A stretch of 64,000 nucleotides of DNA from a virus: IMG/VR virus record IMGVR_UViG_3300027760_000026, positions 1-64,000 of that record. One strand, written 5' to 3'. Made by a program: the position numbers and the translations under genes. Below the pieces are notes generated by a model, which saw only the letters and a list, made by a program, of their open reading frames with translations, ran no database searches and had not been told where the DNA came from. Position 1 is the stretch's first letter. The number at the start of each line of letters is the position of its first letter. Positions 16,752 through 25,437 of this stretch are shown piece after piece.

Positions 16752-17348
16752 TTAAGAACCCCCGAATAAAATTGACATCGTATACGCTTGACTTGCAGTG
16801 AATGATGTTACATTAGCCCAAGATGCTGAACTGCCATTAGTAGTTAAATACTTACCAGAATTACCAGTTTGAGTTGGCAATGCTGACACATTAGCCCATG
16901 ATGCAGTAGTACCATCTGTCGTTAAGTATTTACCAGAATTACTTGTCTGTGATGGTAGTGCAGAAACATTAGCCCATGATGCAGAAGTACCATCTGTCGT
17001 TAAGTATTTACCAGAATTAGCAGTTTGCGTTGGTAATGTAGTTACATTAGCCCAAGTAAGATCTGAACCATTCGTCGTTAAATACTTACCAGAGTTGTTT
17101 GTTTGAACTGGAATAGAACCAGAACCACTAACTATCGATCCAGCAGAAACCCACTGAGAACTATCGCCATCAGTATAATACACATATGTATTTAGATTAT
17201 TACTGTTTAACCATAGACTTCCATTCTTAGCGCCAGCAGGTGCAGTATCACTAACTGTTAGACTACCAGATACTGATGATCCATCAGCGAGAAAGAAACT
17301 ATTCGCTGTTATCGATCCAGTAAGAGCTAGTGAATTTCTTAATGCCAT
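16752..17348 (-). CDS. Fibre protein with NSGKYLTT repeats
   Basis: 198 residues. Residues 1-30 (MALRNSLALTGSITANSFFL) form a fibre-type leader, residues 31-70 hold a TVSDTAPAGAKNGSLWLNSN domain typical of short marine-phage fibres, and residues 78-181 are four 26-residue repeats of the NSGKYLTTDG type. The C-terminus is short (FTASQAYTMSILFGGS). The repeats match those in the larger adhesin at 3941-5497, including an identical 42-base stretch. No glycine-rich tip is present, so it may be a stalk or a shortened adhesin whose tip has been lost. Confidence 0.7.
   Translation of the reverse strand: MALRNSLALTGSITANSFFLADGSSVSGSLTVSDTAPAGAKNGSLWLNSNNLNTYVYYTDGDSSQWVSAGSIVSGSGSIPVQTNNSGKYLTTNGSDLTWANVTTLPTQTANSGKYLTTDGTSASWANVSALPSQTSNSGKYLTTDGTTASWANVSALPTQTGNSGKYLTTNGSSASWANVTSFTASQAYTMSILFGGS
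16806..17117 (-). repeat. Four 26-residue NSGKYLTT coding repeats
   Basis: Four 78-bp units code for LP.QT.NSGKYLTT[DN]G....WANV. They are close to, but not identical with, one another. Related repeats occur at 4970-5203. Confidence 0.85.
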
Positions 17349-17351
17349 TTT

Positions 17352-17753
17352 TTATTCTGTTGGTGGTGTTGGTGTTGGAATTACAAACTCTTCCCAATTG
17401 AGTAAGTCTTCATTCCAAATATAGAACTTGCCATCATCTGGTCGTGCAACTGGTGCTTCCCATTGACATGTAGATTCTACTAGTGTCCAAGATGGATATG
17501 GTTTCGGTGGAATAAATGCATCTCGTGCTTCATCCCATGTGAATCCAATACCAGCATAATTCTTTCTAAAAGGAGTACCACCGTTCCGATGTTCACCTCC
17601 AATCGTATTGTATGATGTTCTCCGACAAATCATACCTTCACGAAACTGTGCATAATGGACTTCCCAATCTGGTTCAGTCTTATCTGTTTCGTCCTTGCCT
17701 GTAATTACTTCAGTTACAATATTTTGATCATTAATAAAAGCATAATGTCCCAT
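17352..17753 (-). CDS. Small adhesin-island protein, NYAGxG family (copy 2)
   Basis: 133 residues, paralogue of 10211-10606. It starts MGHYAFINDQNIVTEVITGK; the core GGTPFRKNYAGIGFTWDEAR and DAFIPPKPYPSW are shared with copy 1, as is a terminal FYIWNEDLLNWEEFV strand. AAGGAGGT lies 7 bases before the ATG and a perfect TATAAATA promoter motif is at 17777-17784, so this copy looks independently and strongly expressed. The family is unnamed to me; it recurs in T4-like marine phages beside fibres. Function unknown. Confidence 0.8.
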   Translation of the reverse strand: MGHYAFINDQNIVTEVITGKDETDKTEPDWEVHYAQFREGMICRRTSYNTIGGEHRNGGTPFRKNYAGIGFTWDEARDAFIPPKPYPSWTLVESTCQWEAPVARPDDGKFYIWNEDLLNWEEFVIPTPTPPTE

Positions 17754-17776
17754 TTAAAACCTCCTTGATAATAATG

Positions 17777-17784
17777 TATTTATA
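17777..17784 (-). promoter_or_regulatory. Late promoter motif TATAAATA before the 17352-17753 gene
   Basis: A perfect T4 late consensus on the minus strand, 24-31 bases before the ATG at 17753. It begins one base after the stop codon of the adhesin gene at 17786. A leader with AAGGAGGT follows. Confidence 0.75.
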
Positions 17785-17785
17785 C

Positions 17786-20095
17786 TTACCAACTAATCGT
17801 TCCTGTACCACCAGTAAAGCGATATACTCTATAACCGGATCTTGTTGGTTGATCGTATGATAGTCCACCAGATATTGATGATAGTGCATTAAATGTATTT
17901 GGATAAGCGATAATTACTACACCAGATCCGCCAGAAGCACCTGCTCCATTACTTCCAATATATGCTCCACCACCACCTCCTCCACCTAGATTAGGAGTTC
18001 CGGCTGACACATTAGAATTACTTTGACTACCACCTCCGCCTTGACCGCCTCCTCCAGTACCGCCTGCACCACCATTGGTGATGCCACCTGGACCGCCGCC
18101 GTCCGCTGATCCACCGCCTCCTCCACCGCCTGCATATGTTACTGATGATCCTGTAATAGAACTAGGTGAACCATTTCCACCAACACCATATGAATTATAA
18201 GGTCCTGCTGCTCCTGCTCCGCCTCCGCCGCCACCGTTGTATGATACTGATCCAGCATCTTGTCCAGGTGTAGAAGCACCGTTATTTCCTTGACCGCCGG
18301 TACCACTACCACCACTACTATTAAATCTTCCTGATCCACCACCTCCAGATCCACCTGCTCCACCAGCACTTGTATCACCGTATGCTCCATAACCACCACC
18401 AGTTGATGTTATCGATGCAAATATCGAACTACTACCTTGAGTACCTCTGTCTGCTCCACCAGTTCCAGGACCAGTGAAACTTGCTCCACCTGCGCCGCCG
18501 CCGCCAACTGTAACTGTATAATTAGTACTCGCTGAAACCGATAAAGTAGAAGTCAACATACCACCAGCACCACCGCCTCCACCGAATCTGGAACCACCAC
18601 CGCCTCCACCAGCAACCACTAGATATTCAACTGATGATGGTGTTGCTGCAGCTGTCGTTATTTGATTGGAAGCAGCACTTGATGAACTATTACCAGCAGC
18701 ATTAGTGGCGTATACTGTGAATGTATAACTTGTATTTTGAGTCAGTCCAGAAATAGAAATTGTACCAGAACCTGCTTGCGTCAACGTGCCTGTTATACCA
18801 CCAGGAGATGACACGGCAGTATAAGAAGTGATTGGTGAGTTACCATTCGAAGCGGGTGCCGTGAACGTCACGGTTGCTGTACTGGTGCCAGTCTGTGTCG
18901 CGGTGCCAATAGTTGGGGCACCAGCAACTGATTTTGCATACCACAATAAAGTTCTCGTTGCAGTTCTATTCGTTGTCGCAGATGTTGCAGTAATTAAAGA
19001 TGTTGTGTTTGCAACCGTATTGGGTGTACCAGTGATGTTACTTCCAGAAATACTTAATCCACCAGGTAATGTATTTGCACTATATGTTATAGATTTACCT
19101 GCGGCACTTGACGCACTTAATGCTTGAGTAACAGAACCACCAACTGTGATGTTATACAGAGTTTCGTTTGCAGGCGAAGACCATGTAACAACATCTGGAT
19201 TAATTTGAAAATTAATATTTCTAGTTGCAGTTTTATTGGTTGTATTTGATGTTGCCGTAATTAATGAGTTGTTTGTTCCAACAACAGAAGGTGTTCCAGA
19301 TATAGTGTTACCACTTATACTTACACCAGTTGGCAATGTGTTTGCCGTATATGCGACTGAGCGACCAGTTGCGCTTGTTGCATTCAATGCTTGACTTATT
19401 GATCCGTACTCATATGCAGTTACAGTAGTTCCGTCTGCGGGCGAAGACCATGTAACAACATCTGGATTAACAGTAATCGAAAAGTTTCTAAGTGTTCCCT
19501 GATTCTCTTGATCTTTTGCTTCAATAACAAAGTTATATGCTGTCTGTGAACCAATTGCACCAGTATTGCCAGATATGACACCTGTGTTTGCATTTAATGT
19601 TGCACCCGGAGGTAATGATCCAGAGTTTACAAGATAATATACAGTTGAGTTTGATGATGCAGATAATGTTGTTACATTACCGGTAAAACTTGTCAATTCA
19701 TATGTTGTAGATATTGAACCCGATGCAGTTGACCAAGTAGGAACACCAGAATAATTTATACCAGGAATGTATGTTGCAGATCCAGATCCATCTGTGTTGT
19801 ATAGGTATATAATATATGAACCCGCTGCCTTAGCAGGAGATGTAAATGTTAATTGAGTTGGTGAAACATATGTAACAACACTTGCTTGTGTTCTATCAAC
19901 ATACACGGTAGTGTTGGATGTAAATCCAGAACCATTTATTGTAATTACATCTCCACCGCCAGTGTTCGCGGCAGTGTCATCACCAACATATCCAATAGAT
20001 GTTACCTTTAAGGTCAGAAAAGAAACATCTGAAGAAAACTTTGCTGCGGTAACTGCATTATTAGCAATTGACTTTTCTTTAATCTTACTTACCAT
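17786..20095 (-). CDS. IPT/TIG, Ig-like, FN3 and glycine-rich adhesin
   Basis: 769 residues. Modules in order: leader MVSKIKEKSIANNAVTAAKF; an IPT/TIG Ig-fold at about 34-110 (GGDVITINGSGFTSNTTVYV); three cadherin-like/He_PIG modules at about 118-385, each with a TLPxGxSISGNxIxGTP turn; one FN3 at about 390-480; a glycine-rich domain from VEYLVVAGGGGGGS (about 487) to GVVIIAYPNTF; and the terminal YRVYRFTGGTGTISW. It is a close paralogue of 20129-22945, which has two additional FN3 modules. It probably forms a long stalk with a receptor-binding tip. Late promoter motif at 20120-20127. Confidence 0.8.
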   Translation of the reverse strand: MVSKIKEKSIANNAVTAAKFSSDVSFLTLKVTSIGYVGDDTAANTGGGDVITINGSGFTSNTTVYVDRTQASVVTYVSPTQLTFTSPAKAAGSYIIYLYNTDGSGSATYIPGINYSGVPTWSTASGSISTTYELTSFTGNVTTLSASSNSTVYYLVNSGSLPPGATLNANTGVISGNTGAIGSQTAYNFVIEAKDQENQGTLRNFSITVNPDVVTWSSPADGTTVTAYEYGSISQALNATSATGRSVAYTANTLPTGVSISGNTISGTPSVVGTNNSLITATSNTTNKTATRNINFQINPDVVTWSSPANETLYNITVGGSVTQALSASSAAGKSITYSANTLPGGLSISGSNITGTPNTVANTTSLITATSATTNRTATRTLLWYAKSVAGAPTIGTATQTGTSTATVTFTAPASNGNSPITSYTAVSSPGGITGTLTQAGSGTISISGLTQNTSYTFTVYATNAAGNSSSSAASNQITTAAATPSSVEYLVVAGGGGGGSRFGGGGGAGGMLTSTLSVSASTNYTVTVGGGGAGGASFTGPGTGGADRGTQGSSSIFASITSTGGGYGAYGDTSAGGAGGSGGGGSGRFNSSGGSGTGGQGNNGASTPGQDAGSVSYNGGGGGGAGAAGPYNSYGVGGNGSPSSITGSSVTYAGGGGGGGSADGGGPGGITNGGAGGTGGGGQGGGGSQSNSNVSAGTPNLGGGGGGGAYIGSNGAGASGGSGVVIIAYPNTFNALSSISGGLSYDQPTRSGYRVYRFTGGTGTISW

Positions 20096-20119
20096 AGTGA
20101 ATAGTCGCCTTTTTGTACA

Positions 20120-20127
20120 TATTTATA
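20120..20127 (-). promoter_or_regulatory. Late promoter motif TATAAATA before the 17786-20095 gene
   Basis: A perfect TATAAATA on the minus strand, 25-32 bases before the ATG at 20095 and one base after the stop codon of the 20129-22945 gene, the same layout as at 17777-17784. Confidence 0.75.
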
Positions 20128-20128
20128 C

Positions 20129-22945
20129 TTACCAACTGATTGGTCCAGATCCACCATAGAATCTATACACTCTATAACCTGGTCTTCCACCCGGAACATC
20201 ATATGCAAGTCCTGGACTAATATTTGTGATGCCAGGATAAGCTGTCGGATATGCAATAACGACTACTCCTGATCCACCTGCTCCACCCGGATTACCTGGA
20301 CCACCATCTCCAGCTCCACCACCGCCTCCACCTCCAGTGTAAGAACTACCTGGATTTCCGGAACTAATTGATCCGCCTGGACCACCACCGCCATTACCAC
20401 CAGATCCTCCTGGCGCATTTTGACCTCCACCACCTCCACCGCCAGAATAATATATTTCTGGACCTGATATGCCTGGCGCTAATCCGGTGCCTCCAGGTCC
20501 AGCTGGAGAACCTCCTGGTGAAGTTCCAGCTGATCCCATTCCACCACCGCCGCCGCCTACCCATGGTCCAGGTCCACCACCATCTCTTCCATTTCCACCT
20601 GGATAACCTTGATTGCCTGGTGCTCCTCCCATATTTCCATTTTGTCCACCACCACCACCGCAACCACCAGACTGTGCGGGCGTTGAGTTTTGAAATGATG
20701 TACCACCACCTCCACCACCATTTCCTGTGTAAGATGCAAATGTTGATGGTGAACCAGGAGAAGATGGACCAAAGTTTGGTGATGCTCCAGCTCCTCCACC
20801 AATAGATATACTATATGGAGTTCCTTGTGATATTGGTTGTGTTCCTGTCACCATTCCACCGGCACCTCCTCCACCACCTCCTCTATCACATCCACCACCA
20901 CCGCTACCACCTCCTGCAACAACCATAAATTCGACTGATGGTGGTATGGCTGCCTGTGTTGTTATTTGATTACTAGAAGAAGATGATGAACTATTACCCA
21001 CTGAGTTAGTCGCATAAACGGTGAATGTGTATGACGTAGATGCAGATAAACCAGAAATGGAAATAGTACCAGAACCTGATTGTGATAGTGTTCCTGTCAC
21101 TCCACCGGGTGAAGATACTGCCGTATAGGATGTGATTGTTGCACCACCATTAAATCCTGGCGCAGAAAATGATACGGTTGCTGTTGTTTGTCCAGTCGCA
21201 GATGCAGAACCAATTGTTGGTGCGTTAGGTACAGTTATAGGAGTTACACTATTACTAGAAGAAGATGATGAACTATTACCCACAGAGTTAGTTGCATAAA
21301 CAGTAAATGAATATGTTGTTCCTGGAGTCAATCCGCTGACATTAATCGTACCAGATCCTGCTTGACTTAATGTGCCAGTAATATTGCCAGGTGAAGACAC
21401 TGCCGTATAACTCGTAATCGGTGTACCACCATTTGATGCAGGAGCAGTAAACGATATAGATGCTGTTGTGGAACTAGTCGCTGTTGCAGATCCAATAGTT
21501 GGTGCACCAGAAATAGAGTATGTCGTTATAGAATTACTTGATGAACTTGCATTACTTTGTCCAGCAGCATTTACTGCCTTAACTGTGAACGTGTAAGATG
21601 TTCCAGTTGTTAATCCTGTCATATTAATTGGTGAACTAGAACCTGTTGCAGTAATATTACCAGGTGATGATGTTGCAATATATTGTGTGATTGGTGAATT
21701 ACCATCATAAACAGGTGCAGTAAATTCCACAGTTGCCGTTGTTGAACCTGTTACTGTTGCGGTACCAATCGTGGGTGCATTTGGCACAGTTTTAACATAA
21801 AATAGAAGTGTTCTAGTTGCAGTTCTATTTGTTGTCGCAGATGTTGCAGTTATTAGACTTGTTGTGTTTGCTTGAGTTGATAGTGTTCCTGTAATGGTGT
21901 TTCCAGAAATACTCAGTCCGCCTGGTAATGTATTTGCAGTATATGTTATTGATCTACCTGTTGCACTTGTTGCATTCAAAGATTGTGTGATTGAAGATCC
22001 AACATTACTATTAATTAATGTATTATCTGCTGGTGAACTCCACGTAACAACATCTGGATTAATTTGAAAATTAATATTTCTAGTTGCAGTTTTGTTAGAA
22101 GTTGCCGCCGTCGCAGTAATTAATGCATTAGTTGTTCCTGTTACAGTTGGTGTACCAGAAACAGTATTACCACTTATACTTACACCAGTTGGTAGTGTGT
22201 TTGCCGTATATGCAACTGAACGACCAATCGCAGAAGATGCAGCAAATGCTTGACTTATTGAACCGTATTCATAACTAGTTAATGTTGTTCCGTTCGCAGG
22301 TGAACTCCATGTAACAACATCTGGATTAATTGTAATACTGAATGGACGAATTACACCTTGATTCTCTGCATCATATGCTTCAATAGAAAATGAATATGTT
22401 GTTACTCCAGAAACTGAACTGGATATACCAGTTATTGCACCCGTGTTTGCATTTAATGTTGAACCAGATGGAAGTGTTCCACTCGATAATCTGTATCTAA
22501 TAGTGGAGTCACTTGATGCAGATAGAACAGTAACATTAGAAGATAACTCTACGGTTTCATATGATGTGCCAATAGATCCAGATGCAGTTGACCACGATGG
22601 TGTACCAGAATAACTAACACCAGGAATATAGAATGCTGTACCACCGTCTGGATTATAAACATAAAGATCATATGTTCCAGCACTCTTTGCTGGGGCAGAG
22701 AATGTTACTTGAGATGAAGAAACATATGTTACAGGAGTTACTATTGATGTGTCTAGATAAACATAACAACCAGAATTAAAGTTTTTACCATTGATTGTTA
22801 CAGTCTGTCCACCAGCAGTATCGGTTGCAGTATCATCACCGACATATACAACAGAAGATATTGTGGGAATATCTATCTTAATAGATATCTTATCTGATGT
22901 TATTGAATTTGAACCAAACGCACTTGTTCTTGCTTTATTTACCAT
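20129..22945 (-). CDS. Long IPT/TIG, Ig-like, three-FN3 and glycine-rich adhesin
   Basis: 938 residues. Modules: leader MVNKARTSAFGSNSITSDKI; IPT/TIG at about 28-108 (GGQTVTINGKNFNSGCYVYL); three He_PIG-like Ig modules at about 118-385; three FN3 modules at about 390-670; a glycine-rich domain from VEFMVVAGGGSGGG (about 680) to GVVVIAYPTAY; and the terminal YRVYRFYGGSGPISW. The last 30 residues are nearly those of the 53776-56778 protein, 33 kb away. The ATG follows the TGA of the upstream gene after three bases and lacks a clear ribosome binding site, so coupling is likely. Function by inference: elongated receptor-binding fibre. Confidence 0.8.
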   Translation of the reverse strand: MVNKARTSAFGSNSITSDKISIKIDIPTISSVVYVGDDTATDTAGGQTVTINGKNFNSGCYVYLDTSIVTPVTYVSSSQVTFSAPAKSAGTYDLYVYNPDGGTAFYIPGVSYSGTPSWSTASGSIGTSYETVELSSNVTVLSASSDSTIRYRLSSGTLPSGSTLNANTGAITGISSSVSGVTTYSFSIEAYDAENQGVIRPFSITINPDVVTWSSPANGTTLTSYEYGSISQAFAASSAIGRSVAYTANTLPTGVSISGNTVSGTPTVTGTTNALITATAATSNKTATRNINFQINPDVVTWSSPADNTLINSNVGSSITQSLNATSATGRSITYTANTLPGGLSISGNTITGTLSTQANTTSLITATSATTNRTATRTLLFYVKTVPNAPTIGTATVTGSTTATVEFTAPVYDGNSPITQYIATSSPGNITATGSSSPINMTGLTTGTSYTFTVKAVNAAGQSNASSSSNSITTYSISGAPTIGSATATSSTTASISFTAPASNGGTPITSYTAVSSPGNITGTLSQAGSGTINVSGLTPGTTYSFTVYATNSVGNSSSSSSSNSVTPITVPNAPTIGSASATGQTTATVSFSAPGFNGGATITSYTAVSSPGGVTGTLSQSGSGTISISGLSASTSYTFTVYATNSVGNSSSSSSSNQITTQAAIPPSVEFMVVAGGGSGGGGCDRGGGGGGAGGMVTGTQPISQGTPYSISIGGGAGASPNFGPSSPGSPSTFASYTGNGGGGGGTSFQNSTPAQSGGCGGGGGQNGNMGGAPGNQGYPGGNGRDGGGPGPWVGGGGGGMGSAGTSPGGSPAGPGGTGLAPGISGPEIYYSGGGGGGGQNAPGGSGGNGGGGPGGSISSGNPGSSYTGGGGGGGAGDGGPGNPGGAGGSGVVVIAYPTAYPGITNISPGLAYDVPGGRPGYRVYRFYGGSGPISW

Positions 22946-22948
22946 ACA

Positions 22949-25402
22949 TCATACAACGATATAATTCTTCTGTAATTTAACTGTGCTTGTATCTGATGCA
23001 CTTGTGCCTGTTAACAATACATTACCAGAAGAAATGCTAGAAGTAAAATTCACCAGTTGAGAAGCACCAGTATATATTGTTCCGTACGTGACTATGTATG
23101 ATGTTGTTCCATTATGAAGAATAATTACTTCAGATGCTTGATATTGACTTCCGTTTGTAATCGAGAGTATATATTTACCAGTTCTATACTTTGAAATTTC
23201 AAATTGATCAATTGTAGTTGCAGATGTTCCAACGGAAACTGCTGCAGCAGAACTACCCGAAATTAAATGTGAAAGATACTGTGTATCACTTATTGATGTA
23301 TTTGATCCAGCAGTTGAAGTAAATGTGATTGTATTTGTTGACGGATTTGTCGTGATTGTCATTCCAAAACCAGCAGCGAATGTCATTGTCGAATTATTAC
23401 TATTCGCTACAACTGGAGATTGGCCACTCACTACAAAATTAGAGAAAGTATTTCCTATAGTTCCACCACCACCAGATGATGCAAACGTAATAGTTCTTGT
23501 AGATGCATTTGTTGTCAATGTCATTCCAGAACCAGAAGCCAGAGTTAATACTGATGGTCCTTGTGGAAAAATAGAAGATTGTCCAGACACATTAATCGAT
23601 GTGAATGTGTTTGTTGCAAGAGGAGATGTTGCAGTGAATGTTCTAATCTCAAGAATAGAATTTGCAGGAAGATTACTATCGAATGTTAGAATGTTTCCGT
23701 TATTGACCAGATATGCATTTGTTGGTTGAACTAGTCCATCAACTACAACAAAGATATCATTTGCAGATGCATTATTTGCTAGTGCAAATCTTGATTGTGA
23801 TCCGTTTGCAGTGAATATTTGATTGACTTGTGGATTACTTGCAAAAGGAGTGCCGTCATAGAAATAATATCCACTTGAATATACTGTGGAAGAATAAATT
23901 TTATCTGTATATACATTACCAGTAATGGATGTGTATCCGTTGCCCGCATACGAGTTACCGAATGTACGAACATCGATAACAGCATTAGCATCAGGCGCTG
24001 TATAAAATTTAAGATTTAATCCATCAACATAATAATGATCTAATGGCTGTTGAGGTACAGTATCGACAAGAACTAATATATCAGTTGCAAGAACATAACC
24101 GTTTAGACCAAAAGATGTTTGTGATCCATTTGCAGTAAATGTCTGTGCAAGAATTGGAATAACATTCGACAGTGGTGTTGCAGTACCAAATGTACGAACA
24201 GAGATAATAGAATTTGCATCTGGTGCTGTATCAAATGTCATTATTGCGCCAGACATTGTATAGTCAACGTTTGGAATCTGTGGAATATTCTCAACAGTTA
24301 CGAGAATGTCAGTTGCAGAAACAGTTGAACTTAAAACAAAAGAAGTTTGCGCACCGTTAGCCGTGAATGTTTGACTTAGAAATGGTACTGTATTACCATA
24401 AGATGAAGATATGGTGATTGTATTTGATGTACCATTTGTGGATAACGTAATGCCAGAACCAGCAGAGAATGTTAGAACTGCATTATTACTGTTAGCGATT
24501 GCAGTCTGTTGTCCAGACACTGCAACACGAGTAAATGCATTAGATGCACCACCAACTGTACCGCCCGAAGATGTGAATACGTTGCCGTTTGCATCAAAGT
24601 AATAAGAAGCATAAACTGCATTTGCTCTTATTGTTGTTGTTAGTATACCTGTACTATTGATCGATGTATTGCTGTTGCCGATTACAACGTTGCCAGTAAA
24701 AGTAGATGTATTACCAGTTACTGTAATGCCATTAGATGATTGAACACCTGATGTAACATTCAATGAATAAACAGTTAAAGAATTACCAGTAATATTACCT
24801 GATACTGTTAGATTATTTGATGTTAGAATGTTAGCAGTTAATATCTTACCGACAGTTACATTGCCAGTGAAAATAGAATCTGTGCCACCAACGTTTAGAT
24901 TTCCACCAATACCTGTGCCACCAACGACAGTTAATGCACCAGTTAAATTAGAAATAGATGCATCTGCACCAGTAACTCTTAGAACAGGACCAGCAGCACC
25001 AACATCTTTAATAAAGATGGTGCCGGTCATTGCAGGAGTATTCTGCGACTTATAGAATAGTGTGTCTGGTGCATCAAATGGAACTGGGAATGTTATCGTC
25101 CCCGCATCAGTTCCGTTATTGATTACATTTGAATATGCGTTTGTGCTACCAGAAGATTGATCTGTCTTGATCCAGAGTGGATTACCAGTAGATGTTACTG
25201 CAAATCTATATGTGAAACCACGAACAAGTGATAGTGTTGGATTATCAGCACCATTAAATAGGAATGATGATGTACCATTGCTCGTGACGTTGTATGTGTT
25301 TGCACCATAAAAATACCCAGTGAATTCACCCTGTGTATTAATGATACCAACATCACCTACCGCAATGCCACTATCTATATTAAACGCTTGAATTATAGCC
25401 AA
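22949..25402 (-). CDS. Tail fibre protein (817 aa), TTG start
   Basis: 817 residues. The start is a TTG at 25402 giving MAIIQAFNIDSGIAVGDVGI. No in-frame ATG lies between it and the upstream stop, an AGGGAAG lies upstream, and the sister fibres also start MAI. Early residues include a NVTSNGTSSFLFNGADNPTL segment, then fibre repeats such as LTGALTVVGGTGIGGNLNVG. Three domains of the type QTFTANGxQTSFxLxxxVxA lie at about 345-600. The last 100 residues (TTIDQFEISKYRTGKYILSI, then GSQYQASEVIILHNG) match the C-terminus of the giant fibre upstream, so the two share a tip or trimerisation domain. Late promoter motif at 25430-25437. Confidence 0.75.
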   Translation of the reverse strand: MAIIQAFNIDSGIAVGDVGIINTQGEFTGYFYGANTYNVTSNGTSSFLFNGADNPTLSLVRGFTYRFAVTSTGNPLWIKTDQSSGSTNAYSNVINNGTDAGTITFPVPFDAPDTLFYKSQNTPAMTGTIFIKDVGAAGPVLRVTGADASISNLTGALTVVGGTGIGGNLNVGGTDSIFTGNVTVGKILTANILTSNNLTVSGNITGNSLTVYSLNVTSGVQSSNGITVTGNTSTFTGNVVIGNSNTSINSTGILTTTIRANAVYASYYFDANGNVFTSSGGTVGGASNAFTRVAVSGQQTAIANSNNAVLTFSAGSGITLSTNGTSNTITISSSYGNTVPFLSQTFTANGAQTSFVLSSTVSATDILVTVENIPQIPNVDYTMSGAIMTFDTAPDANSIISVRTFGTATPLSNVIPILAQTFTANGSQTSFGLNGYVLATDILVLVDTVPQQPLDHYYVDGLNLKFYTAPDANAVIDVRTFGNSYAGNGYTSITGNVYTDKIYSSTVYSSGYYFYDGTPFASNPQVNQIFTANGSQSRFALANNASANDIFVVVDGLVQPTNAYLVNNGNILTFDSNLPANSILEIRTFTATSPLATNTFTSINVSGQSSIFPQGPSVLTLASGSGMTLTTNASTRTITFASSGGGGTIGNTFSNFVVSGQSPVVANSNNSTMTFAAGFGMTITTNPSTNTITFTSTAGSNTSISDTQYLSHLISGSSAAAVSVGTSATTIDQFEISKYRTGKYILSITNGSQYQASEVIILHNGTTSYIVTYGTIYTGASQLVNFTSSISSGNVLLTGTSASDTSTVKLQKNYIVV

Positions 25403-25429
25403 GGTCTATTCTTCCCTTTAATTTTATAA

Positions 25430-25437
25430 TATTTATT
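25430..25437 (-). promoter_or_regulatory. Late promoter motif AATAAATA before the 22949-25402 gene
   Basis: AATAAATA on the minus strand, 28-35 bases before the TTG start. It overlaps the TAA stop of the giant fibre gene. It fits NATAAATA. Confidence 0.5.

Noticed and set aside
3941-22945. A diversity-generating retroelement acting on the adhesins
   Set aside because: No reverse transcriptase gene is in the window, and the repeats found are coding tandem repeats without a template/variable pair pattern. One outside the window cannot be excluded.
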